From Hydrangea macrophylla (Eukaryota; Streptophyta; Magnoliopsida; Cornales; Hydrangeaceae): a stretch of 64,000 nt of DNA. This document shows positions 10,343 through 21,970 of the stretch, in pieces (positions within the stretch are counted from its first letter, which is position 1; each line of letters starts with the position of its first letter). The stretch lies in the NCBI GenBank assembly GCA_033977485.1, contig CM066985.1, positions 70,665,045 through 70,729,044 on the forward strand, written 5' to 3'. The notes under the pieces are model-generated. The model had not been told where the DNA came from, ran no database searches, and saw nothing but the letters and a program-made list of their open reading frames with translations. A program made the position numbers and the translations under genes.

Positions 10343-13300
10343 GTGACTTATGATCAGCAAGGTCAGACTCGCGTGTATGCTGTTATTCTTGATGTCGCTG
10401 GATATGATGGGACTGTGTACGAAGAAGGAGGTTATGAAGAAGCTCAACCTGATCAACAAACAGTGGAAGGTACATTAACTCTATTTAACTTCCATGTTAA
10501 AGTGTTATTTGATACGGGTGCTGCTTTTTCATTCATATCTATTAATACTATTCGGAGACTGGGTATCTTACATCATCGCTTAGAGAAAGCTTTGAGAGCT
10601 ACCTCACCATTAGGAGCCGCAGTCAAGTTAGGGCATGTATGCAAGGACTGTCCTCTACGGATAGGAGACTGTGAGATCCCATCTAGGTTGATTGTCCTAT
10701 CGATGAAGGAGTTTGACATAATTCTAGGAATGGATTGGCTCTCTCAGAATCAAGCGAAGTTGGATTGTGCGTGGAAGAGAATTACATTCCCTGACAATGA
10801 GAATCAACCCTTTTATTTTCAATGTAACCCTTTGGGAGATATGTTCCTCACAAGGTGTTTGGCTAACATCGAAGTCGTCAGTACAGAGATGACAGCGTCG
10901 TCTATACCTATAGTCAAGGACTTCGAAGAAGTATTTCAAGACATTTTTGGTTTACTGCCCGAGAGAAGTATAGAGTTTTGTATTGAGCTTATACCGGGTA
11001 CCGTACCAATCACCAAGGTTTCCTACAGAATGGCCCCCACCGAACTATCAGAGTTGATGGAACAAGTTCAAGAGCTCGAGAACCTATTTTTTGTACATCT
11101 AAGTACATTGCCTTGGGGAGCACTGGTGTTATTTGTGAAAAAGAAGGATGGGACACTTCAATTGTGTATCAATTACAGAGAATTGAACCGTGTGACTATC
11201 AAGAACAAGTATCCCTTGCCTCGGATCGACGACTTGTTTGATCAACTACAAGGAGCTACAACATTTTCCAAAATAAACCTAAGGTCGGGATATCATCAGT
11301 TGAGGGTACGGAAGGAAGACATACCTAAGACTGCATTCAGAACCCGATATGGTCACTATGAGTTTTTGGTAATGCCGTTTGGAATGACGAATGCCCCGGC
11401 AGTGTTTATGGATCTGATGAACAGAGTGTTTAAGCCTTATTTGGATCAGTTTGTCATAATCTTCATTAATGATATTTTGATTCATTCTAAGTCAGAGGAA
11501 GAACATGAGCAACATCTACGGATTGCAATGCAGACGCTAAAGGACCACCACTTATATGCTAAGTTCAGTAAGTGTGAGTTCTGGTTACAAGAAGTGAAAT
11601 TTTTGGGACACAAGGTGTCAACTCAAGGAATTTCTATGGATTCGTCCAAGACAGATGTTGTTTCAAACTGGGTTAGGCCGAGCAACCCTACGAAAGTTCA
11701 GAGTTTTCTTGGACTCGCAAGCTGTTATAGAAGATTTGTTGAGGGGTTTTCTAAAATAATTGCACCATTAACCGGACTGACAAAGAAGAATTTGAAGTTC
11801 GACTAGACAGAGAAGCATGAGCGTGCCTTTCTAGAGTTGAAAGAGAGACTCACTACCGCACCGGTACTAGCTATACCCAAGCCTGATGAGAAGTTCACTA
11901 TCTTTAGTGACACGTTATATCAAGGACTAGGGTTTGTACTTATGCAAGATGGTAGAGTTATCGCTTATGGATCTAGACAGCTGAAGCCGAATGAGTTAAA
12001 CTATCCCATTCATGATTTGTAATTGGCTGCAATAGTATTCGCACTTAAGATTTGGAGACACTATCTCTACGGTTGAAAGTTTGATTTATCCTCCGATCAT
12101 AAGAGTCTGAAATATTTGTTCACACAGAAAGAGTTGAACATGAGACAACGCAGATGGATGAAACTGATCAAAGATTACGACTTCATATTAGAATACCACC
12201 CTAGTAAAGCTAATGGGTCGCTGATGCTCTGAGTCGATAGACTCGTGAGATGATCGCCTCCTTAATGGTTAGAGAATGGCGAGCATTGGAGACGTTGGCG
12301 GAGTTCGATGTACAGAGTGTTGAAGAAGGAGAAGGATAAATTTTTGAATGTCTTATCTTACAGCCTGTTTTTATCGACCGCATTATTGGAGCTCAGAAAG
12401 AAGATGAGAAGTTTCAAACATGGTTTGCGAAGATGTTAGAGAAAGATCCAACAGAATGGAAGGTAGGAAGTGACGGAGGGTATCGGTGCAGAGACAAATT
12501 ATGTGTACCAGACTGTGGGGATTTGAGAAATGATATTCTGGCAGAAGCACATAAGTAAAGATATACAGTTCACCCGGGAGGAACAAAAATGTACAAGGAT
12601 TTGAAAAGAAATTTTTGGTGGGAAGGTATGAAGAAGGATGTGGCCGAATTTGTATCCAAGTGTTTGACGTGTCAACAACTCAATGCTGAACATCAGAGAC
12701 CCTCGGGATTGTTGCAACCACTACCTATTCCTGGTTGGAAGTGGGAGCACATCACGATGGATTTTGTAGTGGGATTGCCTCGACTGCAACAGAATCATGA
12801 CGCCATTTGGGTAATCGTGGATTGACTGACTAAGTCGGCACATTTCATCGCTTACAGTATGACATACCCGGTAGAAAAGATGAGCCGGATATACATACAA
12901 CAAGTTGTGCGACTTCACGGTGCACCTGTGTCGATTGTGTCAGACCGTGACGCACATTTTACTTCTGGATTTTGGGAAAGTCTGCAAGAAGTTATGGGAA
13001 CCTCGCTCAAGATGAGTACTGCTTTTCGCCCTCAGATAGATGGGCAGACCGAGCGTGTTAATCAGATCATGGAGGATACGCTTAGGGCTTATGTCATCGA
13101 TTTTGAAGAATCTTGGGAGACACACTTGCCTTTGTTGAATTTGCCTATAACAATAGTTATCACACAAGTATCAGAATGGCTCCGTTCGAAGCATTGTATG
13201 GACGACCATGTCGCTCCCCGTTATGTTGGACAGAAGTTGGAGACACATAATTGTTGGGACCAGATTTGGTTAGAGAAACCAACAAAAAGATTTCCTTGGT

Positions 13301-13800
13301 CAAGGAAAGGATGAGAACCGCTCAAAGCCGGTATAAGAGTTATGCCGATCGACACCGAAAAGATGAAGTTTAGTGTTGTAGATAACGTACTTCTTAAGGT
13401 GTCACCAACCCGAGGAGTAGTACACTTCGGTCTCAAGAGAGGGAAGTTAACTCTGCATTTTATTGGACCATTCGAGATTTTGGAACGTGTCGGGAAAGTG
13501 GCATATCGACTGGCGCTACCTCCGAAGATGTCTGGGGTTCATAATGTATTTCATGTGAGTATGCTAAGAAAGTACATACGAGACCCCTCGCACATGGTTA
13601 GTTATGACGATATTGAGACGAGTCATAACGTTTCTTACAAGGAGAGACCTGTGAAGATTTTAGATCAGAATATCAAGCAGCTGAGGAACAAGGACATTCC
13701 ATTGGTAAAGGTTCAGTGGAATCACCACGACGAGAATGAAGCCTCGTGGGAAGTCGAAGCCGATATGAGGAAGAAATACCCGAAGTTGTTTCATGACTAG
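10343..13800 (+). pseudogene. Pol of element B: protease, reverse transcriptase, RNase H, integrase, chromodomain; decayed
   Basis: The first open part (10343-11806, 487 codons) holds the protease ([23 protein letters not shown]) and the reverse transcriptase ([19 protein letters not shown]). The catalytic box reads FINDILIHS instead of F/YVDD, so a metal-binding aspartate has become asparagine. In-frame stops at 11804 and 12020 and a third near 12075 interrupt RNase H, followed by a frameshift near 12215. Integrase pieces at 12540-13314 retain CLTCQQLN and the catalytic residues in MDFVVGLP, VSDRDAHFT and GQTERVNQIMEDT. A last frame, 13342-13800, ends with a chromodomain-like tail that in relatives guides insertion to heterochromatin. 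The copy cannot make active enzymes. Confidence 0.92.
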
Positions 13801-13830
13801 CTAGTCTTGATTTCGGGGATGAAATCCTGT

Positions 13831-13845
13831 TTAAGGGAGGAAGGG
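13831..13845 (+). other. Polypurine tract of element B
   Basis: TTAAGGGAGGAAGGG lies directly before the 3' LTR. This is the expected primer site for second-strand cDNA synthesis. Confidence 0.9.
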
Positions 13846-16704
13846 TGTAACAACCTGCATTTTCATTTATTTATCTGTATTTGCATTTCATATTTGAAAT
13901 CAAATTGTATTGTCTACTATTATTAATTTCGATTCTCATATGTTAAACCTTGTTATTGGTTTTGTTTCATATTTAAAATTATTGTTGGGGTCAAACTGCA
14001 AAATTCTACAATTTTAGTAATACCTATGTTAGATTTCAAAACTGCATTTCAAAATGGTGGAATTATTTACTTTTGACTCAATCAGTATTTTTATAAAACC
14101 GAAAAACTATTTCTTACGCTAAAATAAATTTTCTGTATTTTTGTGGTGATCACCACGCCACGAAAATACCAGTTTGTGCTCAAAACTATCTGTGTTGCGT
14201 TGATCTCCCACAATTTGGGAATCTCCACCAATCATGAAGTGACACTTGTTTTAATCCCATTAATGCTAGCAATGATTAGCTAGGTTTGTTTGGCAATACA
14301 ATTTTATGTGTGTTAATTTAGTACCTTAAGTCTTTTTACCCAAACACCCAATTACCTTCCTTGACAACTTGCTTGGGTTTGTTTGGGAGTGTTAATGGAG
14401 TGTGAGTTGCTTTGTGCCTAGAAGCTGAGTTTCCCAAACAACTTCAAATGACCCCTAGACACCTATATTGCCCTTTCAAACCTTCTTCAGTTAATGTGTA
14501 TATACATACATATGTACACATGAGCTATACATGATTTGTGAGATGAATTAGCAAAGTAAAACCCAATTGTTGAGTGAATTGGAATACTCTTGGCCCCCAA
14601 GTTTTGTATCCTCCATATATACTATACTACTCACACCTTATCTCACACAACTCACATTCTGCACATCTCCATAACCTGAAAATTTAGAGAGAGAATAGAG
14701 AGAGCTTGAGAGTTGTATTTCAGAAATTTTCAAGAGAGAGAAAACTCCTCAATCTCCATAGCTTACAAGTTGCAATTGGAAATTATTGTTCTTGTATTCC
14801 TTTCTCAATAATCACTACTTCTCTATATCTCAGTGAGTATTCTAAACTCACTCTGAATGAAATCTATGCTTGTTTACTATGTGTATTTGCCTAATTTAAG
14901 AATCTCTATTGTTGAATTTACGTTTGAAACTCCATAGCTAGAAATCAAGATTTTTCAAACTCAACCAAAATCCATTTTCTTAGATAATTATGAAAGATTA
15001 CATGTTATAGATGCTATGTTTAAAGTATAAGAATTTAATTCATTCATAGGAGGACGTATATTAAAAACGAAGCTTTCGTCAACTCTCGATTTTTCATAAA
15101 ATCCAAGAGCTACAGATCGATTCATGTAAAATTGATTATAGATTCTTTATCCTCGTTGAAAAATGAAGAGATTCACATTAATAAGGATTGATTTCGTTCA
15201 GTTTTCAAAATGGGTCTAAAATTTGAAAAATTTGAAAACAGGGGAAGTTTCAGCGAAGAAGACGAAGCTACTGCACAAACTCGGGCGCGCGATAGTGCGA
15301 GCGACCCATCACGCGAGCGGCCCGTGCCCGCAAGTTGTGTGTTTCCAGGCAGTAAGAAAAGATTTTAAAAAGAAAAATGAAAAATGGGCATATCGCGCAA
15401 GCGTCCCACGCGCGCGACTTCTGACAATTTCTAGTTTTTGTCTATTTTCTGCTAAGGGACTGTTTAGATGATATTTTATGGGTTTTTTAAGGCTCTGTTT
15501 GGAAGTTATGTTAAAACAGATTACATTTTGATTATTAAAGGACGATTATGATTTCGATTCTTTTCAAATATACATGGTTATCGATCCCGATATTTCATAT
15601 GTTCTGTTGCACGACATTCATATGGTGTCAGTTGTACATGCATGGTGAGTGTGAGCGTTGGTCAGTGTGGAAAAGAGTAATGGTCAGTGTGGTATAGAGT
15701 GTGTAGTTGAGATTGTGTTGTGGACACTCCCTGGTAAGTGAGTACCAAAGTGTGTTGTGGTTGAGATTGCGGCTAGAGTGTCTTTGAAATGCGACGGTGG
15801 CAAAATTGGACACTCGCTGACACCCATGGTAACGTTAAAGTGTGTGACGCCAAACTTGGACATTCCCTAGCACCCTTGGTAGTGCTAAAGTGTGACCTAC
15901 GGACACTCCCTGGTACCTGAGTCTGGATACTGTGTGATGTATTTACGAGGCAGATTAGGTACTAAAGTGTGAGGCATTGGACATTCCTTGGCACCCCGTG
16001 CTAAAGTGTGAGGCAAACTGGACATTCCCTGGCACCCATGTGCTAAAGTGTGGCTATCGGAGTATTTCAAAGATACTGGTGTGAGATGGTGGGTTGTTGT
16101 GTTTGTCGAGAGAAAAGAGTCGGTGCATTGTTTTCATACACGGTCACATATATGTGAATTATAGCTTTCAAATGATATTGTGGTTGTTTTCTAAGATGAA
16201 CTCTTTACTCTAATGTAAACTTGTTGAATTAAATGGGAATTTGAAAATGGTAAATGAGTATGTGTTACATTCAAAGTTATATTTTTAATACTCACCAACT
16301 TCTTGAAGCTGACGGTGTTGATACACCCTGGACATTCGTATTCAGGCTTTTCAGGTTTTTGATCAAGTGGAATATTATGATTATGCAATCTGAGAATGGC
16401 TGCTTTGGATGATAGAACTGTTATCAATATCCTATGCTTTAATTTATAAACTGTTTTGTAATAAGAATGACTGTAATAGATGATAAGTTATTGTTTTGAT
16501 TTAAGGCAGTTTGTGCCTTTAGAGACCTCGTGCTGTAATAACTATTAAGTTAGAAAATATTGTAAGCCCTAATTGCTCTGCTCTGATTATTATGTTTTTG
16601 TTGTTGACGTTTGGGACGGAATCGATCCTTTAAACTATCACGACCTACGAGTCCATAAAGGAAATTAAACGGTTTCCTTATTTATGCTACGTCGGGGCGT
16701 GACA
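13846..16704 (+). repeat. 3' LTR of element B (2859 bp, long form)
   Basis: It starts TGTAACAACCTGC and ends GGGGCGTGACA, followed by the TATAT duplication. It carries about 1.08 kb that the 5' LTR lacks, from just after CAGCG (about 15255) to CCCTGGACATTCG (about 16326). The extra part holds a GC-rich patch (15280-15420) and the minisatellite listed separately. Because an element normally inserts with identical LTRs, the simplest reading is a later deletion in the 5' LTR. Confidence 0.92.
15640..16070 (+). repeat. Degenerate minisatellite inside the 3' LTR of element B
   Basis: About six to eight diverged units repeat the pattern GGACAYTCCCTGGCACC followed by a short spacer and GCTAAAGTGTGAG. 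Clear units start near 15723, 15809, 15866, 15901, 15970 and 16019. Spacing is variable, about 35-90 bp, so it is not a regular satellite. Confidence 0.8.
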
Positions 16705-17351
16705 TATATGTTAGATAAAATGGGCTTTGAGATTTCCATAAAAAGGGATTTGAAGCTAACGTTTGACCATCAAGGATGCATGACATACAAGATGAAGCCT
16801 CCATGGCTTCTAATCCGAATGATTTATCCACCCTACACTAACTAATATACTTGGTGGACAAATCACCTATGAAGCCTTCAAAATGTAGTATTTAAAACCT
16901 AAGAGTTTGAACAATCAAAGATGAAGACTCTAAGTTTTAAATCCCACACACAACATTTTATCACACATGGAGTATAAAACACAAGGTTACATAATATTCC
17001 ATATGAAATACATAGGGTAGGATTCAAAGTCTGAGTTTTGACAATCAAAGATGCAAGACAAATAAGATAAAGTCCCTAGTTTGAATCCTACACAAATGAA
17101 CCTTAAAGATGCTACAACATTTCATCCAAGAGATAGGGAAAGAGATAGGTAAATCTAACTAATAATATTAAACATAGCAATATCATCAAAGTAAAAGAGA
17201 TAGAAGATATACCTAGCCATTAAAACTTAAATCCAAGCTTCAAGTTTACAATAATGAAGAGAAAATGAAAGGGAACCCAAAGGGGTTTCCCAAATTGAGA
17301 GAAAAATGATAGATGAAAATAAAATGTAAGACCCCCAAAAATACCTATCTC

Positions 17352-17362
17352 TTCCTATTTAT
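17352..17362 (-). promoter_or_regulatory. TATA box of the LTR remnant
   Basis: The minus strand reads GTATAAATAGG, a close match to the plant TATA consensus. It lies about 55 bp downstream of the palindrome array on that strand. Confidence 0.55.
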
Positions 17363-17417
17363 ACAAAATCCAAAATATGACAAACTTGTAAATAAAAAGA
17401 GGGAAAAAACTGTAGGG

Positions 17418-17605
17418 GCGGATCGATCTGTGGCAAACGGGCGAATTGATCCGATTTTCTTATATGCTAGCAGAATGCTTGACCAGGATCACGGATCGAT
17501 CCGCCCTTTGAGGCCAGATCGATCCGATATTGAAATTCTGGGCAGTAGCTTCCTTCAAATGGGCGGATTGATCCGCGGTCTAAGGCCGGATCGATCCGCC
17601 TTTGC
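17418..17605. repeat. Array of GGATCGATCC-type palindromes
   Basis: At least six variants of GGCGGATCGATCCG or its one-base derivatives occur in 190 bp, for example at 17419, 17445, 17493, 17516, 17561 and 17586. CTTTGAGGCC or CTAAGGCC joins pairs of them, which makes two larger palindromic blocks. Confidence 0.85.
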
Positions 17606-18253
17606 TGAAACTGAATCCTTCCCCTTTTTATGAGATAAAAACTAAACTGGATTGGTTCTCACTTTGAATAAGTTCCCAATTCCTACAAGAAATAGATTTT
17701 TATTAGTAAAAAGTAAACAACAACAAGAACAACAAAAGCACGATTTTATACATTAACTCTCCCAGTTTATGTGATAATTCGCGCCTAAAAAGAGTAAAAT
17801 CGAGAAGTCTAGAATGCAATATTAGACACGAATCAACCAACTTATACACATTGTCAATAGATTCTGGGAATGCAATTTCCTAATAATAGTAAGGTTTGAT
17901 ATCAAATATTAAGGTGAGTTTAGGCTAAAATATCACATAGACAATTATTATTAGGGTGGACTAGACTATACTTTGGCTAAAATATCACAAGCACTAAAAA
18001 AGATTTCTCAAACTTTGGGGGAGGGGGGGGTAACCTACATTTGGACTAAGTTGGAAGAACGAAACTCAAGTACTTGGACGAATCGTTATCTAGAGCTTGG
18101 TATGGGTTGAAATCTTACTGCCCACTTGCCTCCCTGACTTACTTAGTGCGGGTGTTGTGGGATTGGTACACATGCCCAAGATTTATCCTTTGCCCTGCTT
18201 CAGTAAGCGGTGTTGATAACTCCGTCCGAAAAATGACAATATAGTCCAGAAAG

Positions 18254-18443
18254 GTAATGCTATGTGCACATAAAAATCTACACTTTTCATTTTAGTAGAG
18301 CTCGTGCCTGCATACACGGGATCCACCGAAATGAATGGCCCCAATCTTTATGTGCACACTATTCATTTCGGTGGAGCCCATGCATGCATACATGAGACCT
18401 ACCGAAATGAATGTCCAAGAACTTTATGTACACCAATCATTAC
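18254..18443. mobile_element. Foldback MITE-like element (190 bp)
   Basis: The two halves are inverted copies: the left arm begins GTAATGCTATGTGCACATAAA and the right arm ends TTTATGTACACCAATCATTAC. Internal copies of CCACCGAAATGAAT face ATTCATTTCGGTGG. No coding capacity and no clear target duplication are seen, so the superfamily is unassigned. Confidence 0.7.
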
Positions 18444-18750
18444 TCAATCTAGAATGTAGGACAGGTGGAGAGATTTTTTTTCGCCTTTAAACAAAAAGAT
18501 TGAGAATGAAGAATATAAACTTGTAAAATTCCAATATTATAGGAATCAAATTTGCAAGTATCTCCTCAATTATGCACATTTGTTGTTCAAATGTTTACTT
18601 GCTTGCTTTAACTATATTTCAAATGTATACTTGCTTGCTTGTATGGTGGATAATCTCCGTCTCTGTTTTCTCAGTGGTTTGGCCACAGTTCTTTTCTAGT
18701 TCTCCTAAAAGAGTGGGTCTGTGATTTTGAGTGTGTGAGTGTCCCTGTGT

Positions 18751-18754
<4 letters not shown>

Positions 18755-18782
<28 letters not shown>
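18755..18782. repeat. (AT)n microsatellite
   Basis: An uninterrupted AT dinucleotide run of about 14 repeats. Confidence 0.95.
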
Positions 18783-19082
18783 TCTAAGTACAAAAAATTA
18801 CAAATGTAAGAGTTATGAGTGGACTGAACTTGTGGCCAGAAAACCATGGTCCAAGCCCAATTTTGGGGATAGGGCTACCCAACTCCACTTTTCTTCTTTC
18901 TTTTTAAAATAAATTTAATGAAAAGAAGTGGAATTCAATCAAGAGATGATTAGATTTCAGTCAACTTTATGTGATAAATTTAAAAATCAGTCTATTAAAT
19001 ATTAACAATAACTAAAATATTTATACCAACAAAATTTTAAAAACATCAACTTTTGAAAATGGATTTATATTTCAATCTACTT

Positions 19083-19280
19083 AATGTTTACACGTTGTGA
19101 ATTGGCAACATAATGTTGTGAATATACTCCCCCTTTTTTTTTTTCCTGAAAAACGTTGTGATGAGTTGCTCCCAAATTTGTGTATAGTTGCTACAAATGT
19201 AACAACATAATAAATAGTTGTTCCCGACATTGTGAAGAGTTGCTCCCCACCATTATAAAGAGTTGCTCCCCACGTTGTGT
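19083..19280. repeat. Degenerate tandem repeat with GAGTTGCTCCC units
   Basis: Units of about 28-35 bp built from ACGTTGTGAAGAGTTGCTCCCC recur between 19083 and 19280, with the last three copies best preserved. A T-run interrupts the array at 19133. Confidence 0.7.
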
Positions 19281-19326
19281 CTACTTGATGACTTTTAATT
19301 TTTCACAAAAAGTTTATATTTTTCAA

Positions 19327-19715
19327 GGGTAAATTACACATTATACCGTTGTAGTTTGGATGTGATGTCATTTTGGTCCCTGTAGTTTTAATTTTGTCAA
19401 TTTGGTCCATACAATTTTAGTTAAGTTCAATGTAGTCTATTAATGAAATTTTTCCACAATTTATGACAGAAATAGGTAATGTGATGCACATGTAAGGTAT
19501 CATTAGGGGCATAATGCTTAATTTAATTAGAAAATTTACACTTTACACACTTATATTGAACCTAAATCTGTCAAAAAAAAAAAAAGATGAATGGACTATA
19601 TTAAACCTAAAAAGATGAATGGACTATATAATGACCAAAATAACAAAATTAAAACACTATAAGGACCAAAATGAAATCATGCACAAATTATAAGGGTACA
19701 AAATATAATTTACCC
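19327..19715. mobile_element. Long-TIR MITE of GGGTAAATTA type, copy 1 (389 bp)
   Basis: The left end GGGTAAATTACACATTATAC and the right end, read inverted, GGGTAAATTATATTTTGTAC begin arms that pair over about 85 bp, including CATTTTGGTCC and TTTTAATTTTGT. The long arms and GGGTAAATTA terminus suggest a Mutator-like MITE. No clean target duplication is seen here. Confidence 0.75.
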
Positions 19716-19758
19716 TTTTTTAATTTCGAAAAAGTAATAAGCTAAGTTTTAAATTTTA

Positions 19759-19759
<1 letters not shown>

Positions 19760-19798
<39 letters not shown>
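19760..19798. repeat. Poly(A) tract (39 nt)
   Basis: An uninterrupted adenine run. It could be the tail of a degraded retroposon, but I see no diagnostic sequence upstream. Confidence 0.9.
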
Positions 19799-19802
<4 letters not shown>

Positions 19803-19920
19803 AATGTAATCATAACTTGAATCAAAACCAAAGTTAACCAGGTACAATTTCTCTGTCCAGATGGGTCTGCAGCTCATAGGGAAAAACCTCTAGCCACACC
19901 CGATTCGAAACTCCCTAACG

Positions 19921-20149
19921 GGAAGTTATTCAGTGAGTCCGTCACGCCACATCATTATGATGTGGTGTGACGGTTAGAGATGACACGTATGAAAGTTATG
20001 CCCCTGGAAATAGCGAGTATGATTATTTAAAAAATCTGTAAGAACACATGTCATGTCTATATTCTTTCAAATGTCAAATATTATCATACAATTAAGATAT
20101 TACAACACGTCAATATAATGATGTGGTGTGCCGTTGAATAATTTCTCCG
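19921..20149. mobile_element. Candidate MITE with nested hairpin (about 230 bp)
   Basis: The left end GGAAGTTATTCAGTGAGTCC and inverted right end ACGGAGAAATTATTCAACGG lead into a shared ACACCACATCATTAT-like block. At 19938-19972 the left end also folds on itself: CCGTCACGCCACATCAT faces ATGATGTGGTGTGACGG with one mismatch. The superfamily is not assigned. Confidence 0.6.
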
Positions 20150-20426
20150 TGGGAACTGCAGTTGACCATTATGGGAACATACTTGCATTAGACACCAGCA
20201 TACTCAATTGAATTGATGGCTTGAACCACCGTACTTATGATCTAAAAAAACCCTTAATTATTGCAAGACGGAGCCATGATTCGAGCTCTGGGACAAACTT
20301 ACATGGGTTAGAGGGCAGAGACCCTCGGCCCGATTTTTTTTTGGGTTGGAATACGGTAACTTTTGGTTCTAGAGTTTATGATTTGTGTGCATGTTTCGTG
20401 GTTTTCTATGTACACTTGGTTAAGTG

Positions 20427-20747
20427 CAGGGGCGGCCCTGAGATGACCAAAATTGGCCGAGGCTTCAAGCGAATTTTTAAAGGGGCCAAAAAAATGAGGC
20501 CTCTATACTAAGTTTCATTGAAATTATAAAAAAAAAAATAGGCCTAAAAATGATAAGTTTCATAGAAATTAGAAAGAAAATAGGCCTAAAAATGATAAGT
20601 TTCATAGAAATTAGAAGAAAGTAAGCCTAAAAATGATAAATTTCAAAAAAATTAGAAAGAAATTAAGAAAAAAATAGGCCTAAAAATGAGGCCTAAAGTC
20701 GAGGCCCCATGCGATTACTTTGAAAAATAGGCCCAGGGCCGGCCCTG
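20427..20747. mobile_element. hAT-type MITE (321 bp), target duplication GTTAAGTG
   Basis: The ends CAGGGGCGGCCCTG and, inverted, CAGGGCCGGCCCTG differ at one base and are the classic termini of non-autonomous plant hAT elements. An exact 8-bp target duplication GTTAAGTG (20419-20426, 20748-20755) flanks them, the length expected for hAT. Inside, a unit around TAGGCCTAAAAATGATAAG is repeated four times. No transposase is present. Confidence 0.93.
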
Positions 20748-20755
20748 GTTAAGTG

Positions 20756-21970
20756 GTGAAACATAATTACTTAAAAGTAAACTAATCTTTTTATAACTCT
20801 TTCAGACAAAATTGTGTTTATATGTTTAATTTCTTTTCTTTTTTTCTTTAGTTTTTTTAAAATGAAAAATCATCACATGATATCTATAATGGCTTAAACA
20901 TTTGAGGCTAATTAACAGAATATGATATTTATAATTGGAATGGAATTGTATATTTAAAGACCAAAGTGAGAAATTGAGTATGGAATGAGCAAATTAAGAA
21001 CTTAGCGGAGGCACAAATGCATAGAATATAAAACAACATAAGATAAAAATAATAATTTTGAAAAGTTGGGAATGAACACTTGTCCCTCTAGATAACCTGT
21101 CCCCGCCCCTAAAACCTTGCAATCAACTAACAAGGTTCTAAACCACCCAGTTTGGATTGAGAAATTTTCGGGTACTCACATGCAGTATACCATGGGATGT
21201 CCTTGGGATTTGTTGGGTTGTACCAAGCATAGAACGCATAACTAATGGAATCGTATACAGGTTTCATCCAAAAGATCCATTTTTATTAGCTGTCGAGTGG
21301 CAGTACTGTGGTACCATCAAATTAACCAAAAATTACTCCAGTTTCAGACATGTCCCCATGTGAAAGTTCATTTAATCACGTGTAAAATGCCTCTGTGAAG
21401 TGCAATGAAATCAAGTAAAATGCATAGCCCATTAAAGGGTAGAAGAAAAATTCAATCATGAGATCACATGAAACATACATATATACTTGGTCCATATGAA
21501 AACTAGGCAACATGAGATTTGGAGAAAAATTAGGATTTTCAAACTCAGCATTGCTAGTCAAGGCTCAATCCTAAAACCATTCTCAGCCAAACAACCCCTA
21601 CTTCCCCTTCATTTTAACAGTGAATACAATCCAATTGTCTTCACTACTCATCACTAATATTTCAAACTTCTCTCTATAGAAATTGTATGCCACTAATATG
21701 CTTATATGGTTGTGACATGCTTTTTTAACTTTGGATTTTTAATTTAATTGTTGATTTGGAGAGAGATAAAAATGCATCACTTAGGTGTGAAGACCAATCT
21801 TGTTGATGTGAACAGAGAGAGAAACAAGTTTGGTTTTGGTGGGAATGAAATGCCTGTTTGCCCAAAGCCTCGCAGACTTGGGAATGCTATACCTGAATTT
21901 CTCAAGGCCCTCAGATGTGACAACCACAGGTCTTTTATTTATGAGTAAAGATTGGGACACACCCAAACAT
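20756..21970. other. AT-rich intergenic DNA without recognisable gene
   Basis: Only short chance frames are present and no family is recognised. A segment at 21748-21948 is open in two overlapping frames (for example FGFGGNEMPVCPKPRRLGN) but has no supported start, neighbour or homologue that I can name. Confidence 0.6.

Larger units (their letters stand above)
6449..16704 (+). mobile_element. Ty3/gypsy chromovirus B, Tekay/Del-like, complete ends, decayed
   Basis: Two LTRs beginning TGTAACAACC and ending GACA flank an internal region with primer site, gag, pol and polypurine tract in the plus orientation. The target duplication TATAT is exact (6444-6448 and 16705-16709). The polyprotein ends in a chromodomain-like segment (VKVQWNHHDENEASWE), and long LTRs are usual for the Tekay/Del chromoviruses, which gives the lineage. 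Stops and frameshifts occur in gag, RNase H and integrase. The 5' LTR is about 1.1 kb shorter than the 3' LTR. Confidence 0.93.
16710..18240 (-). repeat. Remnant of an older LTR retroelement, minus strand, no coding sequence
   Basis: No supported gene is present. On the minus strand a TATA box at 17352-17362 is preceded by an array of GATC-centred palindromes (17418-17605) and followed by about 640 bp of leader-like DNA. Within that leader (16890-17100) a block around GACAATCAAAGATG is imperfectly repeated. This is the arrangement of an LTR promoter, but I could not find clear TG and CA ends. Element B inserted into it, since 6097-6448 is the other flank of the same target. Confidence 0.5.

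Noticed and set aside
15640..16070. Possible CRISPR-like array of spaced repeats
   Set aside because: The genome is that of a plant, repeat units are degenerate, spacing is irregular and the spacers are themselves related; it is an LTR minisatellite.
17313..17633. 106-codon plus-strand frame over the palindrome array
   Set aside because: The repeated DRSD and RPDRS words are translations of GATCGATCC repeats and not a conserved protein.
20221..20511. 96-codon plus-strand frame
   Set aside because: Its second half is the end of the hAT MITE at 20427, and the first half has no recognisable feature.
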